A stretch of 64,000 nucleotides of DNA from Actinospineispora eucalypti (GCA_014208095.1 JACHMT010000002.1:124001-188000), one strand, 5' to 3'. Shown: positions 19,441 through 29,234, counted from the first letter of the stretch. Translations and numbers: made by a program. Notes: generated by a model not told the origin, from the letters alone.

Positions 19441-20427
19441 TCAGCGGCCCACCGCGAGGGCGGCGGTCAGGCGGTCGACGGCGCCGCCGAGGCCCCAGCG
19501 TTCGCCCAGTGCGGCCAGGGCTTCGGGGTCGACCGGGGTGGCCGGTACCGAGTCGTCCCGGTCGAGGCGCACGTCCGCGTCGGGGGCCACCCGGACGACC
19601 GGCTCCACGACCGCCAGGTAGTCGGCGGCCGCGTTCATCTTGACCCGCACGCCGGCCGCCAGCCGTCCGTCCGAGGTGTCCGCGACCGCCGCGAGCAGCT
19701 CGCTCCAGGAGCCGAACCGGGAGACCAGGGTGGCCGCCGTCTTCTCGCCGATCCCCGGCACGCCGGGCAGCCCGTCCGAGGGATCGCCGCGCAGCATGGC
19801 CATCTCGGCGTAGGCGTCACCGGCCCGCGCGGCGGGCAGGTTGTACTTCGCCCCCAGCTCCTCCGGGCCGAACACCTCGGCCTTGGCCAGCCCGCGACCG
19901 GCGTACACCACGCGCACCGGGTTCGGCTCGTCCCGGACCAGCTGCAGCAGGTCCCGGTCCCCGCTGACCACCTCGACCAGGTCCGAGCGTTCCCTGGCGC
20001 ACAGCGTGCCGATCACGTCGTCGGCCTCGTAGCCTTCGGCCCCACCGGTGGCCAGGCCGGCCGCCGCCAGCACCTCGAGGATGATCGGCACCTGCGGGCT
20101 GAGCCCGTCCGGCACCGACTCCGCCGGTCCCGCCCCGCCGATCAGCTCCGTGCCGGCGCCGCCGGGGGGCGCGCCGGGGTCCTCGGCCACCCGGTGAGCC
20201 TTGTAGGACGGGATGGCGCGCACCCGGAACACCGGCCGCCAGTCCAGGTCCAGGCAGGCCACCAACCGGGTCGGCCGGCGCTCGGTGATCAGGCGGGAGA
20301 CCATGTCGGTGAAGCCGCGCACCGCGTTCACCGGGGTGCCGTCCGGGGCCTTGATCGAGTCGGGCACCCCGTAGAAGGCCCGGAAGTACAGGCTCGCCGC
20401 GTCGAGCAGCATCAACGATCCAGTCAC
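19441..20427 (-). CDS. 5'-3' exonuclease (PolA-type FEN domain)
   Basis: 328 residues from GTG 20427 (ATG 20412 is an alternative; the longer upstream frame is not family-like). Acidic metal-binding motifs of the 5'-nuclease family: [37 protein letters not shown], then [20 protein letters not shown], the helix-hairpin-helix that grips DNA. It is a stand-alone version of the PolA N-terminal nuclease, likely removing flaps and RNA primers. An unusual Gly/Pro-rich insert sits at about residues 87-115. Divergent from the DUF6069-like gene. Confidence 0.9.
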   Translation of the reverse strand: MTGSLMLLDAASLYFRAFYGVPDSIKAPDGTPVNAVRGFTDMVSRLITERRPTRLVACLDLDWRPVFRVRAIPSYKAHRVAEDPGAPPGGAGTELIGGAGPAESVPDGLSPQVPIILEVLAAAGLATGGAEGYEADDVIGTLCARERSDLVEVVSGDRDLLQLVRDEPNPVRVVYAGRGLAKAEVFGPEELGAKYNLPAARAGDAYAEMAMLRGDPSDGLPGVPGIGEKTAATLVSRFGSWSELLAAVADTSDGRLAAGVRVKMNAAADYLAVVEPVVRVAPDADVRLDRDDSVPATPVDPEALAALGERWGLGGAVDRLTAALAVGR

Positions 20428-20512
20428 CCGGCACAGCTTGCCAGGTACAGGTTCATTCGATCGGGTTGGCTGGGAATTGGCGTCGCGGGACGTCGAACGG
20501 CACGATGTGCGG

Positions 20513-21028
20513 GTGGTCGGCAACTATCGCAATCCGGGTCCGCAGGACGAGTACAGCCAGGGTCAGGGCGGTTACCCGCCGGTGAGCCAGCCCGCGCCCG
20601 TGCGCACCGAGGTGAACGCCGGCCGGTTGTGGGCCGGCGGAGTGGCGGCCGCCGTGGTCGCCGCGCTGATCGGCCTGGTCGGCGTGCTGGTGGCGCGGGC
20701 GGTGTTCCAGCTCAGCCCGAAGAGCTCCAGCGCGTTCGGCGACGACGCCACGGTGCAGCTGTGCGTGGTCGCCGCGCTGGCCGCGCTGATGGCCACCGGC
20801 ATCGCGCACCTGCTCCTGGTCAGCACGCCCAGCCCGCTGTCCTACTTCGGCTGGATCGTCGGGCTGCTCACCGTGGCGGCCGTGGTGGTTCCGTTCCTGG
20901 GCTCCGGGTCGCTGGTGGTGCGGCTGTCCGAGGCGGTGATCCACCTGGTCATCGGGATCGCGATCGGCGGCCTGGTGAGCAACGCGGCGGGCAGCGCCAG
21001 CCGGCTCACCCTGGGCGAGAACCGCTGA
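20513..21028 (+). CDS. Four-helix membrane protein, DUF6069-like
   Basis: 171 residues from GTG 20513 (GTG 20507 also in frame). A polar Gln/Gly/Pro-rich N-terminus precedes four hydrophobic helices ([75 protein letters not shown]). It fits the actinobacterial DUF6069 family, of unknown function. Its 3' end overlaps the lysX 3' end by 23 bp on the opposite strand. Confidence 0.75.
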   Translation: MVGNYRNPGPQDEYSQGQGGYPPVSQPAPVRTEVNAGRLWAGGVAAAVVAALIGLVGVLVARAVFQLSPKSSSAFGDDATVQLCVVAALAALMATGIAHLLLVSTPSPLSYFGWIVGLLTVAAVVVPFLGSGSLVVRLSEAVIHLVIGIAIGGLVSNAAGSASRLTLGENR

Positions 21029-24000
21029 CCGACCCGCTGGTTTCGCCGGAGTAGCCGGTGACGGCCTTCGGCACCAGCAGGTCGCCGATGAACGGGATGG
21101 CCAGGAAGCCCTCCGCCCCGGCGTAGAGCAGGCCCACCCTGGGCAGGTCGGTGGGCTTGCGGTAGGCCAGCACCCGGGGCAGCCACTCCGGGTCGAACTT
21201 GGCGTTGAAGTCGCGCAGCGAGCGGATCTGGAAGAACGGGTTGAGCACGCCGACCAGTCGGCGGGCCACCCGTTCGGCCGGGGTGAAGGGCACGTCGTCC
21301 GCGAACAGCCGCCCCCACATGGCGAAGTTCATGGACAGCCGCACGATGCCGCGCTCGCCGAGCGCTCGCGCGGTGGCGGCGATGAGGAACTCGGTCATCC
21401 CGTTCGGCGCGCCGGGGTCGTGCCGCATCAGGTCCAGCGTGTACCCGAAGTCGGCGCCGTAGGCCGGTACCAGCCGCAGGAACCCGCCGGGCACGTCGTT
21501 CTCGTCCAGCGCCACGCAGAGCAGGAAGTCCGGGTTGGCGCCCTGCCCCTGGATGTCCTGGCTGAGTGACATCGTGAACCCGCGTTCCGGCGCCTTTCCC
21601 CGCCAACGTGCGCTGATCGCGTTCAGCTGGTCGACCAGGGCGGCCGACGCGTGCGCCTCGGTGACCAGCTGGAAGCGGTAGCCCCGGCCGACCCGGCGGA
21701 CCGCCGCGCGCACCCCCTTCGGCGCGGCGTCCAGGTCGAACCGGTCGCACCGCAGGATGGCCTCGTCGCCCAGGTAGAAGGCGCGGAAGCCGCGCGCCGC
21801 GTAGGGCGCGAAGTCGGCCTCCCGGATGGCCAGGAACGCCGGGTTCCAGGCGCGCTCGTCGCACATCGCCAGGAACTCGTCCAGCAGCCCGGGCAGCGAG
21901 CCGGGGGCGCCGATCGGGTCGCCGGCGACCAGCGCGTACCCGCCGACGTAGGTGTAGGCCAGCATGGCCTCGCCGTCGGCGGAGAAGAAGAAGCTCTTGT
22001 CGCCCCGCAGCGCGAAGTAGGCCAAAGTGTCCGAGCCGTGGGCGCGCACCAGGCGCAGCGCGTGCTGCCAGTCGGCCTCGGTGCGCGGGTGCCTTGCGCG
22101 CAGCGGCCGGAACACCAGAACCGCCAGCACGATCAGCCCGAAAACGCCGAAGGTGAGCAGCGCGACCGGGAAGATCACCGCGAACCGATGCCGCTGGTAG
22201 ATGTAGTCCCCGTCCAGCCCGATCAGCCCGCTGAGCACCGTGCTGATCGCCGAGTCCAGGCTGAACGCGGGCTGCAGGTGATGGCGCTCGAAGTACAGGC
22301 TGAGCACCCCGACACCCACCACGGAGACCAGGTACGTGGGCACGAACCGGGCCAGGCGCAGCAGCGACGGCGGGTCGGGCGCCGCCCGGAACCGCTCCTG
22401 GGACAGCAGCAGCGCGACCACCATCAGGAAGCTCCAGGCCATCGCCCCGAGCTGCAGGCCCTTGGCCGCGTGCGCCACGGTGCTGACCGCGAACAGGGCC
22501 AGCGCGATCCGCCACGCGGTGCGCTTGCGCTTGGCCAGCTGGTCGGCCAGCAGCAGCAGGCCCAGCCCGATCAGCACGCTCAGCACCTGGCTGGCCACGG
22601 CGAACCAGGTCGGGTCGAAGACCTGCTCCATCCGGGTCAGCCTGCGGTGCAGCGAGGGCAGCGGCGCGATCAGCTCCAGCAGGCCGCTCAGCGCGGTCAG
22701 CCCGGCCACCAGGCGCACCGGCCAGCGCGGCTCGTCCACCGTCGGCCGTCTCGGCGCGGGCGGCGTGATCGGAGCCGGCGGGGGAGCCTGGTCCGGCGGT
22801 GGCACTGCGCCGCCCGAGGCAGCGGGTGAGGCCTCCTCCGGCGTCGGCGTCGGCGGCAGCACCTGCCGGGGCGCGCCGAGCCCCTCGTGCGACGCCTGCT
22901 CCGGGCGCAGCGTGGGGAACAGGATGACCTCGCGGATGGACTCCGCGCCGGCCAGCAGCATGACCAGCCGATCGATGCCGATGCCCAACCCACCGGTCGG
23001 TGGCATGCCGGCCGACAGCGCGCGCAGGTAGTCCCGGTCGATCTGGCCGGCCTCGGGGTCGCCGCCGGCCCGCGCGCGGGCCTCCGCCTCGAACGCCTCC
23101 AGCTGCTGCTCCGGGTCGTTCTGCTCGCTGTAGGCGTTGCACAGCTCGAAGCCGGCCACGATCAGCTCGAACCGTTCCACGTAGGCCGGGTCGTCCCGGT
23201 GCGGCCGGGCCAGCGGGGACACCTCGCGCGGGTAGTCCAGGCAGAACAGCGGGCCGGTGATCTCCCGCTGCACCCGCTGGTCGTAGACCTCCTTCATCAG
23301 CCGGCCGGCGCCCCAGTCGGACTGGTAGGGCAGGTGCAGCCGGTCCAGCTCGGCGCGCGCCTCCTCGACCGGCATGCCCGGGTGCATCCGCGCGCCGGTC
23401 TTCTGCTCGATCAGGTCGGCGAACCGCAGCCGGGGCCACGGCTCGGTCAGGTCGATCTTCCGGTCGCCCAGCCGCAGCGCCGTGCCGCCGGTGCTGACCT
23501 CGGCCACGTGCCGGATGAGGTCCTCCACCAGGACCATCACGTCCCGGTAGTCGGCGAATGCCTGGTAGGCCTCGAGCAGCGTGAACTCCGGGTTGTGCCG
23601 GGCGTCCAGGCCCTCGTTGCGGAACACCCGGCCGATCTCGAACACCCGCTCCATGCCGCCCACCACCAGCCGCTTCAGGTGCAGCTCGAGGGCGATCCGC
23701 AGGTACAGGTCCACGCCCAGGGCGTTGTGGTGGGTGACGAACGGCCGGGCCGCCGCGCCGCCCTGCAGCTCCTGCAGCACCGGCGTCTCCACCTCGGTGA
23801 ATCCCAGCTCGGTGAGCCGGTTGCGGATCGCCGCGACGGCGGTGTGCCGGATCCGGAAGATCTCCCGGGTGCGCTCGTTGACCTGCAGGTCCAGGTAGCG
23901 GCGGCGGTACCGGATGTCCGGGTCGGTGAGCGTGCGCGGCGGCGGTACCAGCGCGGTGGCCAGCGGCTGGAACTCGGTCACCCGCACGGACAGCTCACCC

Positions 24001-24323
24001 CGCCGGGTGGTCATCACCTCCCCGGTTACGCCCACCCAGTCGCCCCGGGAGAGCGCGTCGAAACGGTCCCGCTCGGGCTCCTCGAGCGTGTCGCCGCTGA
24101 GGAAGAGCTGAATTTCCCCTCCGCCGTCTCTCAGCGTGGCGAAGGTGAGGCCGCCGTGGCGGCGGACAGCCCGCAGCCGGCCGGCGATGCGCACCACCCG
24201 GCCGGTTTGTTGATCAGGCTCGAGGTGCCCGTACTCGTCCCTGATCCGGCGCGTTGAGCTGTCGGTGACATATCGGTAGGGCAGCCCGGCCGGACCGAGC
24301 CGACGAACCACGCGGGTCACCAT
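21006..24323 (-). CDS. lysX: Bifunctional lysyl-tRNA synthetase / lysyl-phosphatidylglycerol synthase
   Basis: 1105 residues from ATG 24323. Residues 1-490 are a class II LysRS: OB fold (GRVVRIAGRLRAVRRHGGLT), motif 2 (FEIGRVFRNEGLDARHNPEF), motif 3 (GGLGIGIDRLVMLL). A Pro-rich linker (about 500-550) leads to six or so membrane helices, then a DUF2156/GNAT-type lysyltransferase domain (WRGKAPERGFTMSLSQDIQG; FLRLVPAYGADFGYTLDLMR; LGERGIVRLSMNFAMWGRLF). It charges tRNA-Lys and transfers lysine to phosphatidylglycerol, which makes the membrane less anionic and protects against cationic peptides. The order synthetase-then-membrane part is the reverse of mycobacterial LysX. Divergent from the M24 peptidase with only 30 bp between start codons. 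Confidence 0.93.
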   Translation of the reverse strand: MVTRVVRRLGPAGLPYRYVTDSSTRRIRDEYGHLEPDQQTGRVVRIAGRLRAVRRHGGLTFATLRDGGGEIQLFLSGDTLEEPERDRFDALSRGDWVGVTGEVMTTRRGELSVRVTEFQPLATALVPPPRTLTDPDIRYRRRYLDLQVNERTREIFRIRHTAVAAIRNRLTELGFTEVETPVLQELQGGAAARPFVTHHNALGVDLYLRIALELHLKRLVVGGMERVFEIGRVFRNEGLDARHNPEFTLLEAYQAFADYRDVMVLVEDLIRHVAEVSTGGTALRLGDRKIDLTEPWPRLRFADLIEQKTGARMHPGMPVEEARAELDRLHLPYQSDWGAGRLMKEVYDQRVQREITGPLFCLDYPREVSPLARPHRDDPAYVERFELIVAGFELCNAYSEQNDPEQQLEAFEAEARARAGGDPEAGQIDRDYLRALSAGMPPTGGLGIGIDRLVMLLAGAESIREVILFPTLRPEQASHEGLGAPRQVLPPTPTPEEASPAASGGAVPPPDQAPPPAPITPPAPRRPTVDEPRWPVRLVAGLTALSGLLELIAPLPSLHRRLTRMEQVFDPTWFAVASQVLSVLIGLGLLLLADQLAKRKRTAWRIALALFAVSTVAHAAKGLQLGAMAWSFLMVVALLLSQERFRAAPDPPSLLRLARFVPTYLVSVVGVGVLSLYFERHHLQPAFSLDSAISTVLSGLIGLDGDYIYQRHRFAVIFPVALLTFGVFGLIVLAVLVFRPLRARHPRTEADWQHALRLVRAHGSDTLAYFALRGDKSFFFSADGEAMLAYTYVGGYALVAGDPIGAPGSLPGLLDEFLAMCDERAWNPAFLAIREADFAPYAARGFRAFYLGDEAILRCDRFDLDAAPKGVRAAVRRVGRGYRFQLVTEAHASAALVDQLNAISARWRGKAPERGFTMSLSQDIQGQGANPDFLLCVALDENDVPGGFLRLVPAYGADFGYTLDLMRHDPGAPNGMTEFLIAATARALGERGIVRLSMNFAMWGRLFADDVPFTPAERVARRLVGVLNPFFQIRSLRDFNAKFDPEWLPRVLAYRKPTDLPRVGLLYAGAEGFLAIPFIGDLLVPKAVTGYSGETSGSVSGSRPG

Positions 24324-24340
24324 AGCCCTACCCGCCGCTC

Positions 24341-24346
24341 TAAGCT
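24341..24346 (+). promoter_or_regulatory. -10 box of the M24 peptidase (leaderless-type)
   Basis: TAAGCT ends 7 nt before the ATG at 24354, inside the 30-bp gap to the divergent lysX start, so the -35 region lies within lysX coding sequence. Confidence 0.45.
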
Positions 24347-24353
24347 CACGGTT

Positions 24354-25475
24354 ATGAGCGTGCCCATCGACCTGCTCGCCGACCGCCTGCGTCGCGCCTC
24401 CGAAGAAGCCGCCAGCCAGGAGCTGGACCTGCTCGTGGTGACCCCGGGTACCGACTTCCGGTACCTGCTCGGCCACGAGACCAGCACCCACGAGCGGCTG
24501 ACCTGCCTGGTGCTCGCGGCGGAGGGTCACCGGGCCCCGCCCGCGCTGGTGGTCCCGAGGTTGGAGGCGCCGGGCCTGGCGCACCTGCCGCTGGACAAGC
24601 TGGGCATCGAGATGGTCACCTGGGCGGACGGCGAGGACCCGTACCTGCTGGTCAGCGACCTGGCCGGGGTGCCGAAGCGGGTCGGGGTGAGCGACGAGAT
24701 GGCGGCCCGGCACGTGCTCGGGCTGCGCGACACGCTGTCCGGTGTGGAGCAGGCGCTGGCCGGCACGGTGCTCTCGGCGCTGCGCATGCGCAAGGACGCC
24801 GCCGAGGTGGCCGAGCTGCGGGCCGCCGGCGAGGCGATCGACCGGGTGCACGCGCGGATGGGCGAGTTCCTGCGGCCGGGGCGCACCGAGGCGGAGGTCG
24901 GCGCGGACATCGCCGACGCGATCGTCGCCGAGGGCCACACCGGGGCGGCGTTCGTCATCGTGGGCTCCGGCCCGAACGGCGCCAGCCCGCACCACGACCT
25001 GTCGGACCGGGTGATCGAGCCGGGCGACGTGGTCGTGATCGACATTGGCGGCCCGCTGCCCACCGGCTACAACTCCGACTGCACCCGCACCTACGCGGTG
25101 GGCGGTGAGCCGGACGCGGAGATCCGGCGCGCCTACGCGGTCCTCCAGGAGGCCCAGGAGGCGGCCTGCCGAGCGGTGCGCCCCGGGGTGACCGCCGAGT
25201 CGGTGGACGCGGTGGCCCGGGAGATCATCACGGCGGCCGGGTTCGGCGAGCGGTTCCTGCACCGGACCGGGCACGGCATCGGGCTGGACGTGCACGAGGA
25301 CCCGTACATCGTGGGCGGCAACGACCTCGAGCTGGCGCCCGGGATGGCGTTCAGCGTGGAGCCGGGCATCTACCTGGACGGCAGCTGGGGCGCGCGGATC
25401 GAGGACATCATGGTGGTCACCGAGGACGGCGGCCAACGGCTCAACAACCGCCCGCGCGACCTGGTCGTGCTCTAA
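24354..25475 (+). CDS. M24-family Xaa-Pro peptidase
   Basis: 373 residues with the creatinase-type N-terminal domain (1-150) and the pita-bread catalytic domain. All five metal ligands are visible: Asp in VVVIDIGGPL, Asp in YNSDCTRTYA, His in HRTGHGIGLDVHE, Glu in SVEPGIYL and Glu in RIEDIMVV. It removes N-terminal residues preceding proline or splits Xaa-Pro dipeptides, using two Mn or Co ions; cytosolic. ATG start with a leaderless-type promoter. Confidence 0.92.
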   Translation: MSVPIDLLADRLRRASEEAASQELDLLVVTPGTDFRYLLGHETSTHERLTCLVLAAEGHRAPPALVVPRLEAPGLAHLPLDKLGIEMVTWADGEDPYLLVSDLAGVPKRVGVSDEMAARHVLGLRDTLSGVEQALAGTVLSALRMRKDAAEVAELRAAGEAIDRVHARMGEFLRPGRTEAEVGADIADAIVAEGHTGAAFVIVGSGPNGASPHHDLSDRVIEPGDVVVIDIGGPLPTGYNSDCTRTYAVGGEPDAEIRRAYAVLQEAQEAACRAVRPGVTAESVDAVAREIITAAGFGERFLHRTGHGIGLDVHEDPYIVGGNDLELAPGMAFSVEPGIYLDGSWGARIEDIMVVTEDGGQRLNNRPRDLVVL

Positions 25476-25509
25476 GCCGTGATTCGAAGCCACCCGCCCG
25501 CCCGGCGAG

Positions 25510-25548
25510 GGCCCGGTGCCGGTTCCAAAGATCGACTTGGACGGCCGC
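25510..25548 (-). repeat. Dispersed repeat, family 2 copy 3
   Basis: On the minus strand it reads GCCGTCCAAGTCGATCTTTG then GAACCGGCACCGGGCC, matching the copies at 19362 and 39936 with few changes. It lies in the 128-bp convergent gap between the M24 peptidase and the cyclase. Confidence 0.65.
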
Positions 25549-25603
25549 ACCCCCGGTCGCGATAGATCAACCGCGGCGCGTGCTCGGCTCGGCGCCTTCG
25601 GCG

Positions 25604-26638
25604 CTAGTCCGGGGCGCGGCGCAGGCCCCACGGCTGGAGCTTGGGATAGCCGGGTTCGGCGATCGGGCGGCGTAGCCGCAGCCGGAAGCGCCGGTCGCCG
25701 TCCAGCGCGGTGGCCAGCGCGTGGTCCACCAGGATGCGGCCGGGGCGGGCGTGCGTGCAGAGCCGGGTGGCCACGTCGACCACCTCGCCGTAGATGTCAC
25801 CGAACCGGGTCAGCGTGGGGCCGATGGCCAGCCCGGTGCGCAGCTCGGGCAGCTCCAGCTCGGACGCGGCCGTGCGCTCCAGCAGGTCCAGGGCGAGCTG
25901 GGCGGCGTCCTCGGGGCCGTCGGTCACGAACAGCACCGCGTCGCCCACGGTCTTCACGATCCGGCCCCGGTGGCCGGTGGTCACGTCGGCGGCGATGCCG
26001 TGGAACTCCTCCACCAGGTCGATCAGCTGGGTCGGGGTGATCCGCCGGGACAACCGGGTGAACCCGACCAGGTCGCTGGAGCCGACCACCAGCGTGCGCA
26101 GGTCGGTGCCGTCCGGCGGGCTGGACAGCATCCGGCCGGCCGCCGCCACCAGGTGCCGCCGCCAGACGTGGTTCTGCACGTACTCCAGCCGGGGCAACAT
26201 CGCGGCCAGCCGGTCCGGCCACTCCTCGGGGGGCGGATTGTTGTGGCGCAGGATCTGGTGCAGCAGTTCGACCTGCCACACCGCCAGCCCGGACATCGCC
26301 TGCGCCATGGAGCGGACCACGGCGTGCTGCACGCTCTCCGGCACCAGGCCGGTCGCGCGCAGCTGCTCCAGCAGCCCGATCGCGGCCACGTCGGAGTCGG
26401 TGAAGATCAGTTCCTCGTCACCCACATTGGGGAATCCGAGGGAACGCCAGAGCCGCCGCGCCCGCTCCGGCGAGATGCCGGCCCGCTGGTGGATGTCCAG
26501 GCGGGTGTACCGGCGCGGCGCCTGGAGCAGGACCTCTTCGACCCGGTGCTCGAGTTCGAAGGTGTCTCCTGCGTCCTTCGAGGACCCGTCGCCCCGCGTC
26601 ATGTCCGCCCCGCCCGCCGCGCCGGTCGGCACGGCCAA
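25604..26638 (-). CDS. Class III adenylate/guanylate cyclase with regulatory N-terminus
   Basis: 344 residues from GTG 26638 (ATG 26602 possible). The N-terminal part (about 30-180) looks like the pH-sensing helical module of mycobacterial Rv1264-type cyclases. The catalytic domain has both metal aspartates (SSDLVGFT, KTVGDAVLF), the substrate lysine (IVKTVGD), Asp in FGDIYG and Arg in VATRL. The transition-state Asn, seven residues after that last Asp, is Asp here (VVDVATR). Product would be cAMP. Divergent from the blaI-type gene. Confidence 0.87.
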   Translation of the reverse strand: MAVPTGAAGGADMTRGDGSSKDAGDTFELEHRVEEVLLQAPRRYTRLDIHQRAGISPERARRLWRSLGFPNVGDEELIFTDSDVAAIGLLEQLRATGLVPESVQHAVVRSMAQAMSGLAVWQVELLHQILRHNNPPPEEWPDRLAAMLPRLEYVQNHVWRRHLVAAAGRMLSSPPDGTDLRTLVVGSSDLVGFTRLSRRITPTQLIDLVEEFHGIAADVTTGHRGRIVKTVGDAVLFVTDGPEDAAQLALDLLERTAASELELPELRTGLAIGPTLTRFGDIYGEVVDVATRLCTHARPGRILVDHALATALDGDRRFRLRLRRPIAEPGYPKLQPWGLRRAPD

Positions 26639-26716
26639 ATGTTGTTCCGATGGTGTTCACATGCAGGCCGAACGCTACCGATACCGTGGCGGGGAGGCAG
26701 CGAAGGGAGGCCGCCG

Positions 26717-27091
26717 TTGGCCCGGTCGCGGGGAGTGCCGCCCAGGCGCGGCGCCGGCGAGCTCGAGTCCGAGGTGCTCGCCGCGCTCTGGGCCGCCGAC
26801 CGACCGCTCACCACGGCGGAGGTGCACCAGGCGGTCGACTCCGACCTGGCGTACAACACGGTCCTCACGATCCTGACCCGGCTGTTGGAGAAGGGCCTGG
26901 TGGACCGCACGGCCGAGGGCCGCAAGCACGTCTACCGGCCGATCAAGGGCGCCGAGGAGCTGGCGGCCGAGCAGATGCAGGCCCTGCTGAGCCGGGGGCC
27001 GGACCGGCAGGGCGTGCTGCAGCGGTTCGCCACCTCGCTCTCCGAGGAGGACGCCGAGGCGTTACGGGCGATCCTGAGGCGTCGCCGGTGA
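26717..27091 (+). CDS. BlaI/MecI/CopY-family repressor
   Basis: 124 residues from TTG 26717, chosen because GAAGGGAGG lies 6 nt upstream and no ATG or GTG fits. Winged helix: ELESEVLAALWAADRPLTTA, EVHQAVDSDLAYNTVLTILT, RLLEKGLVDRTAEGRKHVYR. In this family a dimer represses its own operon and is cleaved by the partnered M56 protease when a signal such as a beta-lactam is sensed. It overlaps the M56 gene by 4 bp (GTGA). Confidence 0.9.
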   Translation: MARSRGVPPRRGAGELESEVLAALWAADRPLTTAEVHQAVDSDLAYNTVLTILTRLLEKGLVDRTAEGRKHVYRPIKGAEELAAEQMQALLSRGPDRQGVLQRFATSLSEEDAEALRAILRRRR

Positions 27092-27984
27092 CCTTCAGCG
27101 TGTACGTGCCGGTGGTGCTGTCACTCCTGGTGGCAGCCAGTAGCCGGTTGCTGGCGGTGCGGCTCTCCCCGACGCCAGGCACGCTGAAGACGGTTCTCGG
27201 TGCGTCCGTGCTCTGCGCCGCCGGCACGACCTGGGCGCTGGTGCTGCTGGCGCTCACCCTGCTCGGCTTCACCCCGCTGGCCGTCGAGGAGGCCAGCGAG
27301 CGCGGCGTGCACCTGGTCCAGCCGGTGCCGGGCGTGGTGGGTGCGGCAGCCGCGGTGATGTTGGCGCTCGGGGTGATCCGGGTGGTGCGGGTAATCCGGG
27401 CGCGGAACGCGACCCGGCGCGAGCTGTTCGCGGTGTGCCGGGCTTGCGGTCCGGGTGAGCTGGCGGTGGTGCCGGTGGACCAGCCGCACGCCTTCGCGGT
27501 GCCCGGCCGGCCCGGCCGGGTGCTGGTCACCCGGGGCCTGCTGGCCCTGCTGGACGGCAAGGAGCGGCGGGTGGTGCTGGCCCACGAGCGCGCCCACCTG
27601 GCCGGCGGCCACCACGGGCTGCGCGCGGTCGCCGAGGTGTGCGCGGCGATGAACCCGCTGCTCGTGCCGGTGCGTGAGGCGGTGGCCTTCCTGGTGGAGC
27701 GCAACGCCGACGAGCATGCCGCATCGGTCAGCGGCAGCCGGGAGGTGGCCGCGCGGGCGCTGGCCAAGGCGGCGCTGGCCGAGGCCGGCGGCCCGGCCCG
27801 GCGGGTGCTCGGGTTCCTGGCCTGCGAGGTGTCCGCCCGGGTCGCCGCGCTGCAGGCGGACCCGCCGAGGCCCAGGCTGCTGCTCCCCGGGAGTTTCCTC
27901 GCGCTGGGCGTGGGTACCGCTATAGCGGCGGTCCAGGCCACGTTGGCCTTCTATCGCTTGATCCACTGGCTGTGGCTGGGCTGA
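27088..27984 (+). CDS. M56-family membrane metalloprotease
   Basis: 298 residues, GTG start overlapping the repressor stop. Membrane helices at about 5-25, 35-60, 80-105 and 270-292; the zinc site HERAH (VLAHERAHLAGGHHG) lies in the cytoplasmic domain, with the downstream Glu/Asp of VERNADEHAA. Unlike BlaR1 it has no extracellular penicillin-binding domain, so the signal is unknown. Expected to inactivate the adjacent BlaI-type repressor by proteolysis. Confidence 0.88.
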   Translation: MTFSVYVPVVLSLLVAASSRLLAVRLSPTPGTLKTVLGASVLCAAGTTWALVLLALTLLGFTPLAVEEASERGVHLVQPVPGVVGAAAAVMLALGVIRVVRVIRARNATRRELFAVCRACGPGELAVVPVDQPHAFAVPGRPGRVLVTRGLLALLDGKERRVVLAHERAHLAGGHHGLRAVAEVCAAMNPLLVPVREAVAFLVERNADEHAASVSGSREVAARALAKAALAEAGGPARRVLGFLACEVSARVAALQADPPRPRLLLPGSFLALGVGTAIAAVQATLAFYRLIHWLWLG

Positions 27985-28076
27985 GCCTGGGCACGGACGG
28001 TGGCGATCATTCGCTAGACTCTTACACGCTGTAGGAGTTAGTGCCCCTTAGCCTCCAACCAGGGAGTCCGAGACCG

Positions 28077-29201
28077 ATGGGTCGATCGGCAGCCACAGAC
28101 AAGTCGGCACGGGTATTGGTGATCTCCGGAAGCGTGGGCGCGGGGCACGACGGTGCCGCCGACGAGCTCATCAGCCGGCTGGACCGGCTGGGCGTGCGGA
28201 CCGAGCGGCGGGACTACCTGGACGCGCTGCCCTGGGCGCTCCGGGTGGTGCTGCGCGAGGGCTACACGCTGAGCGTCGGCTACGCGCCCAGCTTCTTCGA
28301 GTGGCTTTTCGTGAACCTGGAGCACAAGGGCTGGGTGCAGCGGATCACCCTGGGCCTGTGTCACCTCGCCCGGCCCCGGGTCCGGCGCTGGGCGCGGGGG
28401 CACGAGCTGGTGGTCTCCACCTACCCACTGGCCAGCCAGACCATGGGCCAGCTGAGGGTGGCCGGCACGCTGGACGCGATCACGGTCACCTACCTGACCG
28501 ACCCCGCCGTGCACCGGATGTGGGTGCACCCCGAGATCGACCACCACCTCACGGTCACCGAGGCGACCTCCCGGATGGGCCGGCTGGCCTACCGCACGCC
28601 GATGCGGCCGGTAGGCGGCCTGGTCCCGGACCGGTTCACCCAGCGGCTCAACCCGGACCGGCGGCGCGCGCTGCGCGAGCGGCTGGGCCTGGACCCGGAC
28701 CGGCCGGTGGCGCTGGTGGTCGCCGGATCGCTGGGCATCGGGGACGTGCCCGGGGCGGTGCGCGAGATCGCGTCCACCGGCGTGGTCCAGGTACTCGTGC
28801 TGTGCGGGCGCCGCGAGCGGCTGCGCTCGGACCTGGACGGGCTGCCGGGCGTCGTGGCCCTCGGCTGGCGGGACGACATGCCCGAGCTGATGGCCGCGTC
28901 CGACGTGCTGATCCACAACGCCGGCGGGCTGACCCTCACCGAGGCGCTCACCGCCGGCCTGCCGGCCATCACCTTCCGGCCCATTCCCGGGCACGGCCTG
29001 GCGAACGCCGCCACCCTGGCCGAGGCCGGCCTGGCCCCGTGGCCGAAGGACGCGGCCGAGCTGGCCGAGGTGGTCACCGGGCAGCTGGCCGGCCGGAGCG
29101 ACTCGAGCAGCGTGGTGCGGGAGCGCGACGCCGCCGACACGGTGCTCGCGCTGCTGGACGGGGACGGCCCGCGCGACGACACTGCCCGGCGCAGCGCATG
29201 A
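28077..29201 (+). CDS. GT28/MGDG-synthase-like glycosyltransferase
   Basis: 374 residues from ATG 28077 (AGGGAG 9 nt upstream; GTG 28041 in frame without a ribosome site). The N-terminal Rossmann domain shows VLVISGSVGAGHDGAADELI, the G-x-GH loop of MGDG synthase and MurG relatives. The C-terminal donor-binding domain has ASDVLIHNAGGLTLTEALTA and GLPAITFRPIPGHG. It probably adds a sugar from a nucleotide donor to diacylglycerol or another lipid at the inner membrane face. The exact acceptor is not readable. Confidence 0.85.
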   Translation: MGRSAATDKSARVLVISGSVGAGHDGAADELISRLDRLGVRTERRDYLDALPWALRVVLREGYTLSVGYAPSFFEWLFVNLEHKGWVQRITLGLCHLARPRVRRWARGHELVVSTYPLASQTMGQLRVAGTLDAITVTYLTDPAVHRMWVHPEIDHHLTVTEATSRMGRLAYRTPMRPVGGLVPDRFTQRLNPDRRRALRERLGLDPDRPVALVVAGSLGIGDVPGAVREIASTGVVQVLVLCGRRERLRSDLDGLPGVVALGWRDDMPELMAASDVLIHNAGGLTLTEALTAGLPAITFRPIPGHGLANAATLAEAGLAPWPKDAAELAEVVTGQLAGRSDSSSVVRERDAADTVLALLDGDGPRDDTARRSA

Positions 29202-29234
29202 TCGTCCCGGCGGCCGGGTAACCTGCGTGACGCC

